Shown: in pieces, positions 9,061-16,559 of the stretch
Position numbering within the stretch: the first letter of the stretch is position 1
Layout: every line of letters begins with the position of its first letter
Program-made: the position numbers and the translations under genes
The notes under the pieces: generated by a model
Told to the model about the DNA's origin: nothing
The model's database searches: none
The model's input: only the letters and a program-made list of their open reading frames with translations
Assembly: GCF_025175675.1 (NCBI RefSeq)
Contig: NZ_JANIOA010000001.1
Coordinates: 310,001 to 374,000 of the forward strand
Direction: 5' to 3'
Origin: Sedimenticola hydrogenitrophicus
Lineage (GTDB): Bacteria > Pseudomonadota > Gammaproteobacteria > Chromatiales > Chromatiaceae
DNA: 64,000 nt

Positions 9061-9780
9061 TTATTCTTCCATCGCCTTCGCCCAGTCGGCGAGGTGACGC
9101 TTCTCACGGGGGTTGTCCACCTGATTACGGGTCGGGCTGAAGAAGATGCCCGGCACGTGCAGCAGCTTGCTGAACGGGAACAGGATCATCAGCAGCGCCA
9201 CCAGGGCGAGGTGGACCAACAGTGCAAAATCGATAGGCAAGGTGCCTATACTGAAACCCATCAGGCCGGTGAAGAACTGCTTCACCATGACGATATCGGT
9301 GTGCGCGACAAACTTCATCATCAGGCCGCTGACGCCGATAATGATCAGCAGCAGCAGCCACAGGTAATCGGACGGGGCGGAGATATAACGTACCCGGTCG
9401 ACAAAAATACGGCGAATCAACAGCCCACCGAGCCCGGCCAGCATGGCAAACCCGGCATAGACACCGAACGGCTGGATCAGCTCGATCGGCAGCCACACGG
9501 GATCCATGAAGTAGCGCAGGTGGCGTAGCAGCACGACGAACAACGCCATATGGAACAGCCAGCCGAATATCCAGGTCCACTTGGTACTCTTGAACAGGCT
9601 TTCAAAGAACACCACTTCGCGGAACATGCGCATCACCACGCCAGTTTGGGTCACCGGGGCCGGGGTGGTAGGAATCTTCAACGGAGCCGGGGTCCTGGCA
9701 TACTGGGCAATCTTTGTTGCCAGACCAATCACCAGCACGGCGGTCGCTACGATAAACAGCAACGCATAGACAGTGGACAT
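9061..9780 (-). CDS. dsrM: DsrM, membrane cytochrome b subunit
   Basis: 239 residues with about five to six membrane helices, resembling the gamma subunit of respiratory nitrate reductase (NarI). Conserved histidines in helices, such as in FHMALFVVLLRHLRYF, are the likely haem b ligands. It anchors DsrK and moves electrons to or from quinone. AGGAAC lies close upstream of the start. It is separated from dsrC by 199 bp filled with hairpins, so its transcript level may differ from that of dsrABEFHC. Confidence 0.95.
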   Translation of the reverse strand: MSTVYALLFIVATAVLVIGLATKIAQYARTPAPLKIPTTPAPVTQTGVVMRMFREVVFFESLFKSTKWTWIFGWLFHMALFVVLLRHLRYFMDPVWLPIELIQPFGVYAGFAMLAGLGGLLIRRIFVDRVRYISAPSDYLWLLLLIIIGVSGLMMKFVAHTDIVMVKQFFTGLMGFSIGTLPIDFALLVHLALVALLMILFPFSKLLHVPGIFFSPTRNQVDNPREKRHLADWAKAMEE

Positions 9781-9810
9781 GTTCCTGCGATCCTCAAGCT
9801 ATTCTGATAA

Positions 9811-9956
9811 CCGGGAGACGTCTACTCCCGGCATGCCAACCACTTCAACGAAGTGCGTCAGTATCTGGAAACCTCGCTTTCCGTTGCACGAAGCCACCTT
9901 CTCCAGCGCGGAGAAGGCCGCCCCGACGCACCCTCCCGCGCAGCGCGGGGAGGGTG
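9811..9956. promoter_or_regulatory. Four consecutive stem-loops in the dsrC-dsrM gap
   Basis: Four separate hairpins are stacked in this gap: CCGGGAG/CTCCCGG at 9811-9831, CACTTC/GAAGTG at 9841-9855, CCTTCTCC/GGAGAAGG at 9897-9917, and a 12-bp GC-rich stem at 9929-9956 (CACCCTCCCGCG with its complement, one bulge). None has a clear T-run on the minus strand. They may protect the 3' end of a dsrABEFHC transcript or lower read-through into dsrM, which would leave DsrC, needed in excess, more abundant than the membrane complex. Confidence 0.6.
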
Positions 9957-9979
9957 ACTATTTCCCAACGCGTACCGGT

Positions 9980-10312
9980 TCAGATACAACCGGTCGGTTT
10001 GGGCAGACCGGCAAAGCGGCAAGCCTGCTTGCCGGGGCCGTAGGGGAACAGGGCATACAGGTACTTGCTGTTGCCTTTCTCCTTGCCCAGCTTCTTGCCG
10101 ACCGCCTTGGTCAGAACGCGTACCGCGGGAGCGATCTGGTACTCTTCATAGTACTCGCGCAGGAAATTAATGATGTCCCAGTGCTCTTCGGTCAGATCCA
10201 GGTCATCCTCTTTGGCCATGATTTCTGCCACACCAGGCTCCCAGTCGGACAGATTGGTCAGGTAACCCTCTTCATCCGTCTCAAAAGACTTGCCGTTGAC
10301 TTCAATTGCCAT
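9980..10312 (-). CDS. dsrC: DsrC, sulfur carrier protein with both redox cysteines
   Basis: 110 residues. The C-terminal arm has the two conserved cysteines, Cys98 (in KQACRFAGLP) and Cys109 (in PTGCI), separated by ten residues as in true DsrC. The arm carries sulfur between DsrEFH, DsrAB and DsrK, cycling through persulfide and trisulfide forms. The gene follows dsrH by 48 bp. A cysteine-less relative is encoded at 16560-16904 on the other side of the operon. The upstream GGAGAG sits before the ATG. Confidence 0.97.
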   Translation of the reverse strand: MAIEVNGKSFETDEEGYLTNLSDWEPGVAEIMAKEDDLDLTEEHWDIINFLREYYEEYQIAPAVRVLTKAVGKKLGKEKGNSKYLYALFPYGPGKQACRFAGLPKPTGCI

Positions 10313-10360
10313 GATTCACTCTCCAATAAAGTACTCGTATAAAAATTCAGTGAGTTGTGA

Positions 10361-10669
10361 CTAGAGCCACGCATTCACCTTGTCATGCGTTGCCGCCAGA
10401 TCAACAAAGCCGGCATAATCGACTACCTCTATGCCTTCGATCACCCGATCTTCCGCCATACCGCGGGCCTTCAGATCCGGGCCCAGAACGTACAACTTCA
10501 TCTTCTGGGCGGCCTCTTTCATCTGAGGCTCTTTCGCCGCGCCCTTGAGCGCGGCGTAAATACCATCCTCGATCAGCAGCAGTGCACTGCCCTCGCTGGC
10601 CAGGCTCAAACAGCTGTCGAGGGAGTTCTTCTCGTAAGGTGATTTATTTACCGTGTGTAAAATACTCAT
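10361..10669 (-). CDS. dsrH: DsrH, subunit of the DsrEFH sulfurtransferase
   Basis: 102 residues from the ATG that has AGGTGG upstream; an in-frame GTG three codons earlier overlaps that ribosome site and is less likely. Cys20 (in LDSC) matches the conserved cysteine of DsrH/TusB. DsrEFH is an alpha2-beta2-gamma2 heterohexamer that receives sulfur, for example from rhodanese or TusA, and transfers it to DsrC. Only 12 bp separate it from dsrF. Confidence 0.94.
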   Translation of the reverse strand: MSILHTVNKSPYEKNSLDSCLSLASEGSALLLIEDGIYAALKGAAKEPQMKEAAQKMKLYVLGPDLKARGMAEDRVIEGIEVVDYAGFVDLAATHDKVNAWL

Positions 10670-10681
10670 CTTGCCCACCTC

Positions 10682-11071
10682 TTAGAAACTGAAGATGACG
10701 TCTTGGTCATCCATAAGGTCCGCCAGGGCCTCATCGCTCAGGACTTCCACATCGACAATCAGGTCATCCTTGCTGATGCCGCGCGCATCCATCGCGGTTT
10801 TGGAGACGTACAATTTCTCGACGTCATACATCTCCAGCGCCCGGTAGGTGGGTGAGAAGTTCTTCATACCGATGCCAGCGGTCTCCTGACCCTTCTTCAG
10901 CTGGTAGATACCGTCGTCGCTGAATACCAGGCTCACGTCCTGATCAAATGCAGCGGCAATCAGCACCACCTCCAGCGACTCCAGGGCGTATATGGAACCA
11001 TACGGGGCACGCCGGTTGACGAACATGAATTTCTTGACGACCTCGTCGTCCATCATCTCTTCTTCGGACAT
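10682..11071 (-). CDS. dsrF: DsrF, subunit of the DsrEFH sulfurtransferase
   Basis: 129 residues, homologous in layout to TusC. No cysteine occurs in the whole chain, so it is structural rather than catalytic, leaving DsrE Cys78 and DsrH Cys20 as the sulfur-binding residues. The conserved segments RRAPYGSIYALE and FDQDVSLVFSDDG identify the family. It lies between dsrE and dsrH in the conserved order, with GGGGTAGAGA upstream of the ATG. Confidence 0.94.
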   Translation of the reverse strand: MSEEEMMDDEVVKKFMFVNRRAPYGSIYALESLEVVLIAAAFDQDVSLVFSDDGIYQLKKGQETAGIGMKNFSPTYRALEMYDVEKLYVSKTAMDARGISKDDLIVDVEVLSDEALADLMDDQDVIFSF

Positions 11072-11087
11072 CTCTCTACCCCTTCAC

Positions 11088-11480
11088 TTAGTCGCCGAAC
11101 ACAACCAGACGCTCTGCCTGGATGCCGGCCTCTACCAACTGGCCAAGACCCGAGATGCGGAAGCCGGGCGCGATGTTCTCGGCATCCTTGCCGTTACGCT
11201 TGGCTTCGCCCTCATCCACAATACCGCGCCGCTGCGCGGCCGCCACACAGACCACCAGGTCCAGGTCGTACTGCGCGGCCAGCTCGCTCCAGCGATTGAC
11301 GATATTACGGTCGTCCTGAGGCGGCGTGGTCAGTTTGGTCGCGTTATTCACACCGTCGTGGTAGAAGAAGACGCGGAAGATCTCGTGCCCCTTCTCCAGC
11401 GCGGCCTTGGTGAACTGATAGGCCGAATCAGCCGCCTGGTGCTGATAAGGACCTTCGTTTACTTGAATCGCAAATTTCAT
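11088..11480 (-). CDS. dsrE: DsrE, sulfur-binding subunit of DsrEFH
   Basis: 130 residues from the ATG preceded by AAGGGAA; a Met seven codons upstream has no ribosome site. Cys78 (in DLVVCVAAAQRRG) matches the catalytic Cys78 of Allochromatium DsrE, the residue that takes up sulfur for transfer to DsrC. This group belongs to the TusD/DsrE family, and the presence of all three genes dsrE, dsrF and dsrH beside dsrAB is confined to sulfur oxidisers. It starts 26 bp after dsrB. Confidence 0.95.
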   Translation of the reverse strand: MKFAIQVNEGPYQHQAADSAYQFTKAALEKGHEIFRVFFYHDGVNNATKLTTPPQDDRNIVNRWSELAAQYDLDLVVCVAAAQRRGIVDEGEAKRNGKDAENIAPGFRISGLGQLVEAGIQAERLVVFGD

Positions 11481-11506
11481 TATCGATTCCCTTATAGCCA
11501 ATCAAT

Positions 11507-12580
11507 TTAGAAGCGGATGTGTGCGGATGCATTCAGATTCGCACGACTTCCACGCCAGTTATCGATATGGTACTTGGTGAACGGCAGTCCGGTCTTCTCG
11601 AAGAAACGCGGCCAGCCGATACGCTCCGCCCACTCACCGATACGCTCATAGTCCTTGGCATCTTCCTTGTAGACACGGAGGATGTTCTTGACTATCGCCG
11701 ACACTTCCGGCCAGCGTGGCGGGTTGTTGGGGATACCCGCGGCGACCAGCTTGTGGAAGGTCGGCTTGGAGCGGGCATTGGAGTTCTTGCCACCCACCCA
11801 GATGGCGAATTTGGAGTGCTCCGGATCGTTGATCTGCATCGGCGGACAGGGCGGGAAGCAGGCGCCGCAGCAGATACACTTGCGCTCATCCACTTCCAGG
11901 GTCGGCTTGCCGTTAACCACCGCGGGGCGAATCGCCGCCACCGGGCAGCGGGCCACCACCGAGGGGCGCTCGCAGACGTTGCCGACCTGGTCGTGATTGA
12001 TCTTGGGCGGCTTGGTGTGCTGGATATTGATGGCGATGTCACCCTGGCCACCGCAGTTGATCTGACAGCAGGAGGTGGTCAGACGTACCCGGTTGGGCAT
12101 CTCTTCGCGAATGAACTCTTCGTGCAGCTCATCCATCAGCGCCTTCACCGCACCGGAGGCATCGGTTGCCGGGATATCGCAGTGCAGCCAGCCCTGGGTA
12201 TGGGAGATCATGGAGACCGAGTTACCGGTACCACCGACCGGGAAGCCCTCTGCCAGCAGCTTGTCGATCAGCGGCTGCACCTTGGACTCTTCCGAAACCA
12301 TGAACTCGATATTGGAACGGATGGTAAAGCGGACATAGCCTTCCGCGAAATCGTCGGCGATATCCATCAGCTTGCGGATGGTGTAGACATCCATCTGACG
12401 CTGGGTGCCGGCACGCACGGTCCAAACTTCATCACCACTGTGGGCCACGTGATGCAGAACGCCGGGACGCGGACGGTCATGCCACTTCCAGTTGCCGTAG
12501 TTCTTCTTCAGGACAGGGTGCAGATAGGGCTCGATCTCTGGTACGCCTGTCTCATCGGGCATGCGAGGTGCTTCAGCCAT
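11507..12580 (-). CDS. dsrB: DsrB, reverse dissimilatory sulfite reductase beta subunit
   Basis: 357 residues from the Met preceded by a perfect GGAGG; four extra codons upstream lack such a site. The motif TTSCCQINCGG (about 169-178) and the ferredoxin-type group CICCGACFPPC (235-245) bind iron-sulfur clusters. With DsrA it forms the alpha2-beta2 sirohaem enzyme that, in sulfur oxidisers, converts DsrC-bound sulfur to sulfite in the cytoplasm. The ferredoxin domain is inserted in the fold, as in all DsrB proteins. The gap from dsrA is 102 bp. Confidence 0.97.
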   Translation of the reverse strand: MAEAPRMPDETGVPEIEPYLHPVLKKNYGNWKWHDRPRPGVLHHVAHSGDEVWTVRAGTQRQMDVYTIRKLMDIADDFAEGYVRFTIRSNIEFMVSEESKVQPLIDKLLAEGFPVGGTGNSVSMISHTQGWLHCDIPATDASGAVKALMDELHEEFIREEMPNRVRLTTSCCQINCGGQGDIAINIQHTKPPKINHDQVGNVCERPSVVARCPVAAIRPAVVNGKPTLEVDERKCICCGACFPPCPPMQINDPEHSKFAIWVGGKNSNARSKPTFHKLVAAGIPNNPPRWPEVSAIVKNILRVYKEDAKDYERIGEWAERIGWPRFFEKTGLPFTKYHIDNWRGSRANLNASAHIRF

Positions 12581-12682
12581 TGTTACCTCCAAAAACTCTT
12601 AGTATCTGAATCTGTTGTTGATACCGGAACCGGTCCGGTTCGTCGGCCCGCCGCCCTGCGGCAGGCCTTCACCTTTAAAAAA

Positions 12683-13927
12683 TCACTGGGCAGCCTGACG
12701 CTCTTTCCACTTGGCCGCCTCATCATCCCAGCCATCGGTACGGATGTACGGATTGGTACGCGGCTGATTGATCATGTTGGGATCGATTTCCAGACCCAGA
12801 CCTTCCAGGAAGTTGGTCAGACCGATACGCTCGATCATCTCACCGGTGCGCTCGTGCTCCAGGGCGTTCTCGGCGAAGAACTCGAGGATCTCGGTGCTCA
12901 GCTCTTCCAGCCACTCGAAGTCCTCGTCGCTCTCCAGCTTGTGGAAGGGGATGATTACGGTGCCCATCAGGTCGCCGATCTTCAGGGTACGCTTGCCACC
13001 CACCAGGATGCTGACGCCACGATCGTCGCCCGGGGAGAGGGCCTTGGTCATGACATTGATGCAGTGCATGCAGCGCACGCAGTTGGGGTTATCCACCGCC
13101 AGGGTGTCGTCATCGTTCAGCGACAGCGCCTGGGTTGGGCAGCGGGTGATGACGTTGTCGATCACGTGCTTGCGCCCTTTCTTGGCGACGAACGCCTGCA
13201 CCTCGGCCTGATCCACCTTCATGTCATCACGCCAGGTACCGATCATGGAGACGTCGGCGCGCTGGATCGAGTTCATGCAGTCGTTGGGGCAGCCGGAGGC
13301 CTTGAACTTCAGCTTGTACGGCAGCGCCGGGCGGTGCATGTCGTCCAGGTTGGCGTTGACGCAGGTGCGCATGGCGCGGGCCTCGTCGTAGCAGGACTGT
13401 TCGCATCGCGCGGAGCCGACGCAGGACATACCGGTGCGCACCGCCGGGCCGGCACCACCCATGTCGAAACCCATCTGGTTGAGGGCATCGAAGGCAGGTT
13501 GGACGTTATCGGTAGTGCAGCCCTGGAACATAATGTCGCCGGACTGGCCATGGAAGGCGATCAGGCCGGAGCCAAATTTTTCCCAGATGTCACAGAACTC
13601 GCGAATGGTATTGGTATCGTAGTGCATGCCCGGAGGAGGCATGATGCGCAGGGTGTGGAATTCGGCGGCGGCCGGGAACTTGGGTTTGTTGTTCTCATCC
13701 TTCAATTCGGTGAAGCGGGGAATAACACCACCACCGTAACCGATCACGCCGACGGTGCCGCCCTTCCAGTAACCCTTTTTGGTCTCGTAGGAAGTCTCCA
13801 GCTGGCCGAGCAGGTCAACCATCATATCGTTGTCTTTGGCCAGGCGCTTGAGTCCGCTTACGAAGCTCGGCCAGACGCCGCTCTCCAACTGATCAAGCAT
13901 GGGGGTATCATGCATCGGTTTCGCCAT
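12683..13927 (-). CDS. dsrA: DsrA, reverse dissimilatory sulfite reductase alpha subunit
   Basis: 414 residues. The sirohaem-[4Fe-4S] motif is complete: CVGSARC at 169-175 and CPNDC at 213-217. The additional ferredoxin domain has C263 and CVRCMHC at 283-289. Together with DsrB it makes the catalytic core of reverse sulfite reduction. It is the first gene of the minus-strand operon; GGGAG lies 8 nt before the ATG. The region upstream is AT-rich and likely holds the main dsr promoter. Confidence 0.98.
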   Translation of the reverse strand: MAKPMHDTPMLDQLESGVWPSFVSGLKRLAKDNDMMVDLLGQLETSYETKKGYWKGGTVGVIGYGGGVIPRFTELKDENNKPKFPAAAEFHTLRIMPPPGMHYDTNTIREFCDIWEKFGSGLIAFHGQSGDIMFQGCTTDNVQPAFDALNQMGFDMGGAGPAVRTGMSCVGSARCEQSCYDEARAMRTCVNANLDDMHRPALPYKLKFKASGCPNDCMNSIQRADVSMIGTWRDDMKVDQAEVQAFVAKKGRKHVIDNVITRCPTQALSLNDDDTLAVDNPNCVRCMHCINVMTKALSPGDDRGVSILVGGKRTLKIGDLMGTVIIPFHKLESDEDFEWLEELSTEILEFFAENALEHERTGEMIERIGLTNFLEGLGLEIDPNMINQPRTNPYIRTDGWDDEAAKWKERQAAQ

Positions 13928-14370
13928 CAGTTATTCTCCCATTGATCTCGATTTATATAGTGCTTACCTGCTCACCCTCGGTAGCGGCGGCATGTTGAAC
14001 CGACAACCTTTGCTGAGCGGGAAATGCGGGACCTGTCACCCGGTTTGGGCCACACATCCTTATTCCAGAACATGGAGAGCATTTTAGGATTCACTTATGC
14101 AGCAAAAATACCCCGCTAATGGGGGGGAGCGGTATAGAAAGGCATATCCACTATGGGATATATGATAATTTGATAATATATGAAAACAATAAGCCACTAA
14201 CTTTCTATATCCAGATAAATCAATCAGTTGCGATCCTATTTTTTATCGGTTTTGATTTTGTTTGGCCGGTTTTGATAGTGCAGTGCAGCATATCCCCTGT
14301 GCCAATTTGGGCTTGCGTGAGGCACAATCCCTGGGGTTCAATAATTGTCCAAGCGGATTACTTGGGTACT
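13928..14370. promoter_or_regulatory. AT-rich control region upstream of dsrA
   Basis: No gene is seen in this 443-bp stretch. Around 14130-14260 base composition becomes sharply AT-rich against the GC-rich background. A 9-bp inverted pair, TATAGAAAG at 14133-14141 and CTTTCTATA at 14201-14209, brackets a direct repeat of GATAAT (around 14164-14176). This is the natural place for the dsr promoter and for binding of a regulator acting on both the dsr operon and the divergent gene cluster. No specific operator could be named. Confidence 0.45.
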
Positions 14371-14534
14371 TAGGGCCTGCGCAAGAATAATTCCGTAGTA
14401 CCGAGGGCGTTCCTGGGCCACGCCGGCAAGGCACGCTTTGCAGGCAGTGGCTGTTCCCCTGGCAAAAAGCGTAACGCCGCCAGCGGGGCCCAGGGGCGAC
14501 CGAATACAGGAACTTATTCTTGCGCGGGCCCTTT
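14371..14534. repeat. GCGCAAGAATAA inverted-repeat element, copy A
   Basis: The left end reads AGGGCCTGCGCAAGAATAA and the right end is its near complement, TTATTCTTGCGCGGGCCCTT. The interior contains a shared core (GGCAAGGCACGCTTTGCAGGC, then GGCAAAAAGCGTAACGCCGC at 14461-14480). Six copies or fragments occur in this window. There is no protein inside. It looks like a non-autonomous, MITE-like or REP-like element lying between the dsr control region and the gene at 14598. Confidence 0.75.
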
Positions 14535-14597
14535 TAGGCACCCCGGATTCGGACCGCATGATACGCCCTGTCACCCTACTGATATAGAGGTACCCCC

Positions 14598-14774
14598 ATG
14601 CTCCTGTTGAGTGAGGTCATGATACAAAGTCCCGAGGTGGACTCTTTTGCGGAGCTGATCGAGGTGATCAAGGTCCGCCGCCAGTCGGAGATGTTTTTCC
14701 GCATCGATGTCAAACCCCCGTTCAGTGACACGCCGGAGGATTGGGAGGATCGCCTGGAAGCCGCCTTTACCTAA
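14598..14774 (+). CDS. Small 58-residue protein, first gene of the Cas6/Cmx6 cluster
   Basis: I do not recognise a family. The frame runs from ATG with GAGG 7 nt upstream to TAA, giving 58 residues. The chain is acidic overall, begins with LLLSEVMIQSPEVDSFAELI, which is amphipathic, has a basic centre (KVRRQ), and ends DWEDRLEAAFT. It is followed 28 bp later by the start of the next gene on the same strand, so the two are probably co-transcribed. Reality is supported by the ribosome site, high third-position GC and tight spacing. A second Met at codon 8 is an alternative start. Confidence 0.6.
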   Translation: MLLLSEVMIQSPEVDSFAELIEVIKVRRQSEMFFRIDVKPPFSDTPEDWEDRLEAAFT

Positions 14775-14802
14775 GCCGTCCCTACTTAAGGAAACCTATC
14801 GC

Positions 14803-15507
14803 GTGAAATACCTGCAGACCGAGACCATCATGGGTGATAACGACTCCGCCGAGGATGCGGTGCCGTCCACCCAGAAGATAGAGCTGCGACTGACCGACCT
14901 GCAGCAGCAGCTGGCCGATCTGGACGCCGCCGCGCCGCAGGCCGAACGGCTGCAACTGGAACTGGACAGCGGCTATGCGCTGTTGGAGCTGAACCGGTTT
15001 GACGAGGCAGCGGTGCTGGCCCATAGCCTGTTTGCACGCGCCCTGGATGCGCGGCTCTGGCAGCATGCCGTCGAGGCCTGCGACATCCTGTTTCAGTCCG
15101 AACAGCCCGACTCGATCGTCGCCCTGGCGCACGGTATCTGGCTGGGCGTCACCTTCCCGATCGATCCGGAGCTGACGGTCGCCATGTTGCAGCACCTGAT
15201 TGACGAAACCCCCGACCGCTCCGACGGCGCCGCGGTCGCGGCGGCCGTGGCCAACTACATCGTCGATCTGCGGGCCGACGAAGCGAGCCGGGAGAACCTG
15301 CTGTTCTTCACCAATCAGCTGCTGGGACAGGTGGCGCGCCGCCACAGTCAGGTGGAGGAGCAGGAGATTTTCAATTTCTGGGTGCACCAGCTGGAGCTGG
15401 ATCAGCCGGATAAATTTCTGCCGCGCCTGGCAAAGGTCCTGGAAGTTCTGGTGAACGACCGCTGGTGGTTTGACCGGGACGCCCTGCGGGCGTTGATCCC
15501 GGACTGA
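14803..15507 (+). CDS. Alpha-helical hypothetical protein, middle gene of the Cas6/Cmx6 cluster
   Basis: 234 residues from a GTG with TAAGGA 10 nt upstream; an ATG nine codons on is the alternative. Predicted almost wholly helical: a coiled-coil-like stretch near residues 25-60 (LTDLQQQLADLDAA), then paired helices reminiscent of tetratricopeptide-type repeats (ALLELNRFDEAAVLAHSL). There is no signal peptide or membrane segment, so it is cytoplasmic. No catalytic motif can be named. It lies 13 bp before the Cas6-like gene and 28 bp after the 58-residue gene. A scaffold or protein-binding role is only a guess. Confidence 0.75.
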   Translation: MKYLQTETIMGDNDSAEDAVPSTQKIELRLTDLQQQLADLDAAAPQAERLQLELDSGYALLELNRFDEAAVLAHSLFARALDARLWQHAVEACDILFQSEQPDSIVALAHGIWLGVTFPIDPELTVAMLQHLIDETPDRSDGAAVAAAVANYIVDLRADEASRENLLFFTNQLLGQVARRHSQVEEQEIFNFWVHQLELDQPDKFLPRLAKVLEVLVNDRWWFDRDALRALIPD

Positions 15508-15520
15508 TCGGGAGACGATG

Positions 15521-16180
15521 ATGTACTGGGAAGAAGAGCGCAACGACGAGAACTTCAGCGTCCCCGAAGCGGTGATCGATCTGCAGTTCCGCATCGGCTG
15601 CCCGACGTTGCCGGTCGACCATGCCTGGCCGCTCGCCCAGGCGATTCAGCAGCATCTTCCCTGGTTTTTGCAGGAGCCGCGGGTGGGACTGCACCTGATT
15701 CACTGTGCCGAATCGGGTAACGGCTGGGAGCGGCCTGAAGCGCAGGATGCACTGCTGCACCTCTCCAAGCGGACGCCGCTCATCCTCAGACTACCGGTGG
15801 AGCTGGCCGCCGAGGCGGGGAAACTGGCGGGAAACACCCTCGACATCGCCGGCCATCCGATGGAGATCCTACAGCCGCGCCAGAAACCGTTGGCCATGAC
15901 CCGCTTTCTCTATGCGCGCCATATCGCCGCCGATCCGGGGATCGCGGAAGAGCAGTTCATCGCCTGGGCGGTGGATGAACTGCAGGGGATGGGGCTGCGC
16001 TTCAAGAAGATCCTGTGCGGCAAGGCGCACACCTTGGAAAGTCCGGACGGCCCGATCCACACCCGCAGCCTGATGGTGGCCGAACTCTCCTATGAAGATG
16101 CCATCACCCTGCAGGAACAGGGACTGGGTCCGCATCGCACGCTGGGATGCGGCCTGTTCCTGCCGCAAAAATCCTTTTGA
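15521..16180 (+). CDS. Stand-alone Cas6/Cmx6-like (type I-MYXAN) CRISPR RNA endonuclease homologue
   Basis: 219 residues from the second of two adjacent ATGs, spaced 6 nt from GGGAG. The chain follows the Cmx6 pattern: VIDLQFRIG, then LPVDHAWPLAQAIQQHLPW (residues 30-48) with His34 and His45 as candidate catalytic residues, LILRLP, the TLDIAGHPMEI strand, and a C-terminal glycine-rich loop LGPHRTLGCGLFLP (202-215), typical of RAMP/Cas6 RNA-binding folds. Cas6 normally cuts pre-crRNA within repeats. Here there is no CRISPR array, no cas3/5/7/8 gene and no adaptation genes nearby, so it is either an orphan processing an array elsewhere or has been adopted for another RNA. The family call comes from remembered sequence patterns, not a search. 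Confidence 0.75.
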   Translation: MYWEEERNDENFSVPEAVIDLQFRIGCPTLPVDHAWPLAQAIQQHLPWFLQEPRVGLHLIHCAESGNGWERPEAQDALLHLSKRTPLILRLPVELAAEAGKLAGNTLDIAGHPMEILQPRQKPLAMTRFLYARHIAADPGIAEEQFIAWAVDELQGMGLRFKKILCGKAHTLESPDGPIHTRSLMVAELSYEDAITLQEQGLGPHRTLGCGLFLPQKSF

Positions 16181-16184
16181 CCAG

Positions 16185-16392
16185 ATAACTATTCACCCGG
16201 TCCGTAAGTGATTGGCCTGCCTTGCCGGCCGATCTTGATGGCGCCTCAAATCCGGACCCTTTTTCAGATTCAAGCCTGCCCTTGTTTGAGCGAAGCGAGT
16301 TTGGGCAGGCGCTGAAAATGGGGCCGGATTTGAGGAAACAAGCCATCGTGTGAGGCCGGCAAGGCAGGCCAATCACCCCCGTGAGTAGTTAC
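16185..16392. repeat. Nested palindromic element (TAACTACTCAC family), copy 1
   Basis: Ends are ATAACTATTCAC and GTGAGTAGTTAC. Inside these come GATTGGCCTGCCTTGCCGGCC and its complement, and in the centre a hairpin with GCCTGCCC and GGGCAGGC arms (near 16276-16309). The whole 208 bp can fold into one long imperfect hairpin. It begins 4 bp after the Cas6-like stop codon. The related copies are at 40821, 45949 and 56163. Confidence 0.85.
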
Positions 16393-16559
16393 TTGACCCG
16401 TACCCAAACCCTTCGTAAAAAACTATTTTATTTTTACCGCAGCCCCTATAACATATAAGTTTTCGTTAATATCCTTAATTCACCGCCATCAAGATTCCAG
16501 CGATACCACCCGACTTGAGGTGGCTGGGGATGGCGCTATAACAATACCGGAGGTAAACA

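Noticed and set aside
11519-13945. Open frame of 808 codons antisense to dsrA and dsrB
   Set aside because: Same reason: the minus-strand genes are certain and the antisense chain shows no recognisable fold.
14119-14373. 84-codon frame in the AT-rich region upstream of dsrA
   Set aside because: No good ribosome site, unusual composition, and it runs into repeat copy A. More likely regulatory DNA.
16185-16392. CRISPR repeat or target array for the Cas6-like protein
   Set aside because: A single palindrome, not a series of short repeats. A role as substrate remains only a speculation noted in the findings.
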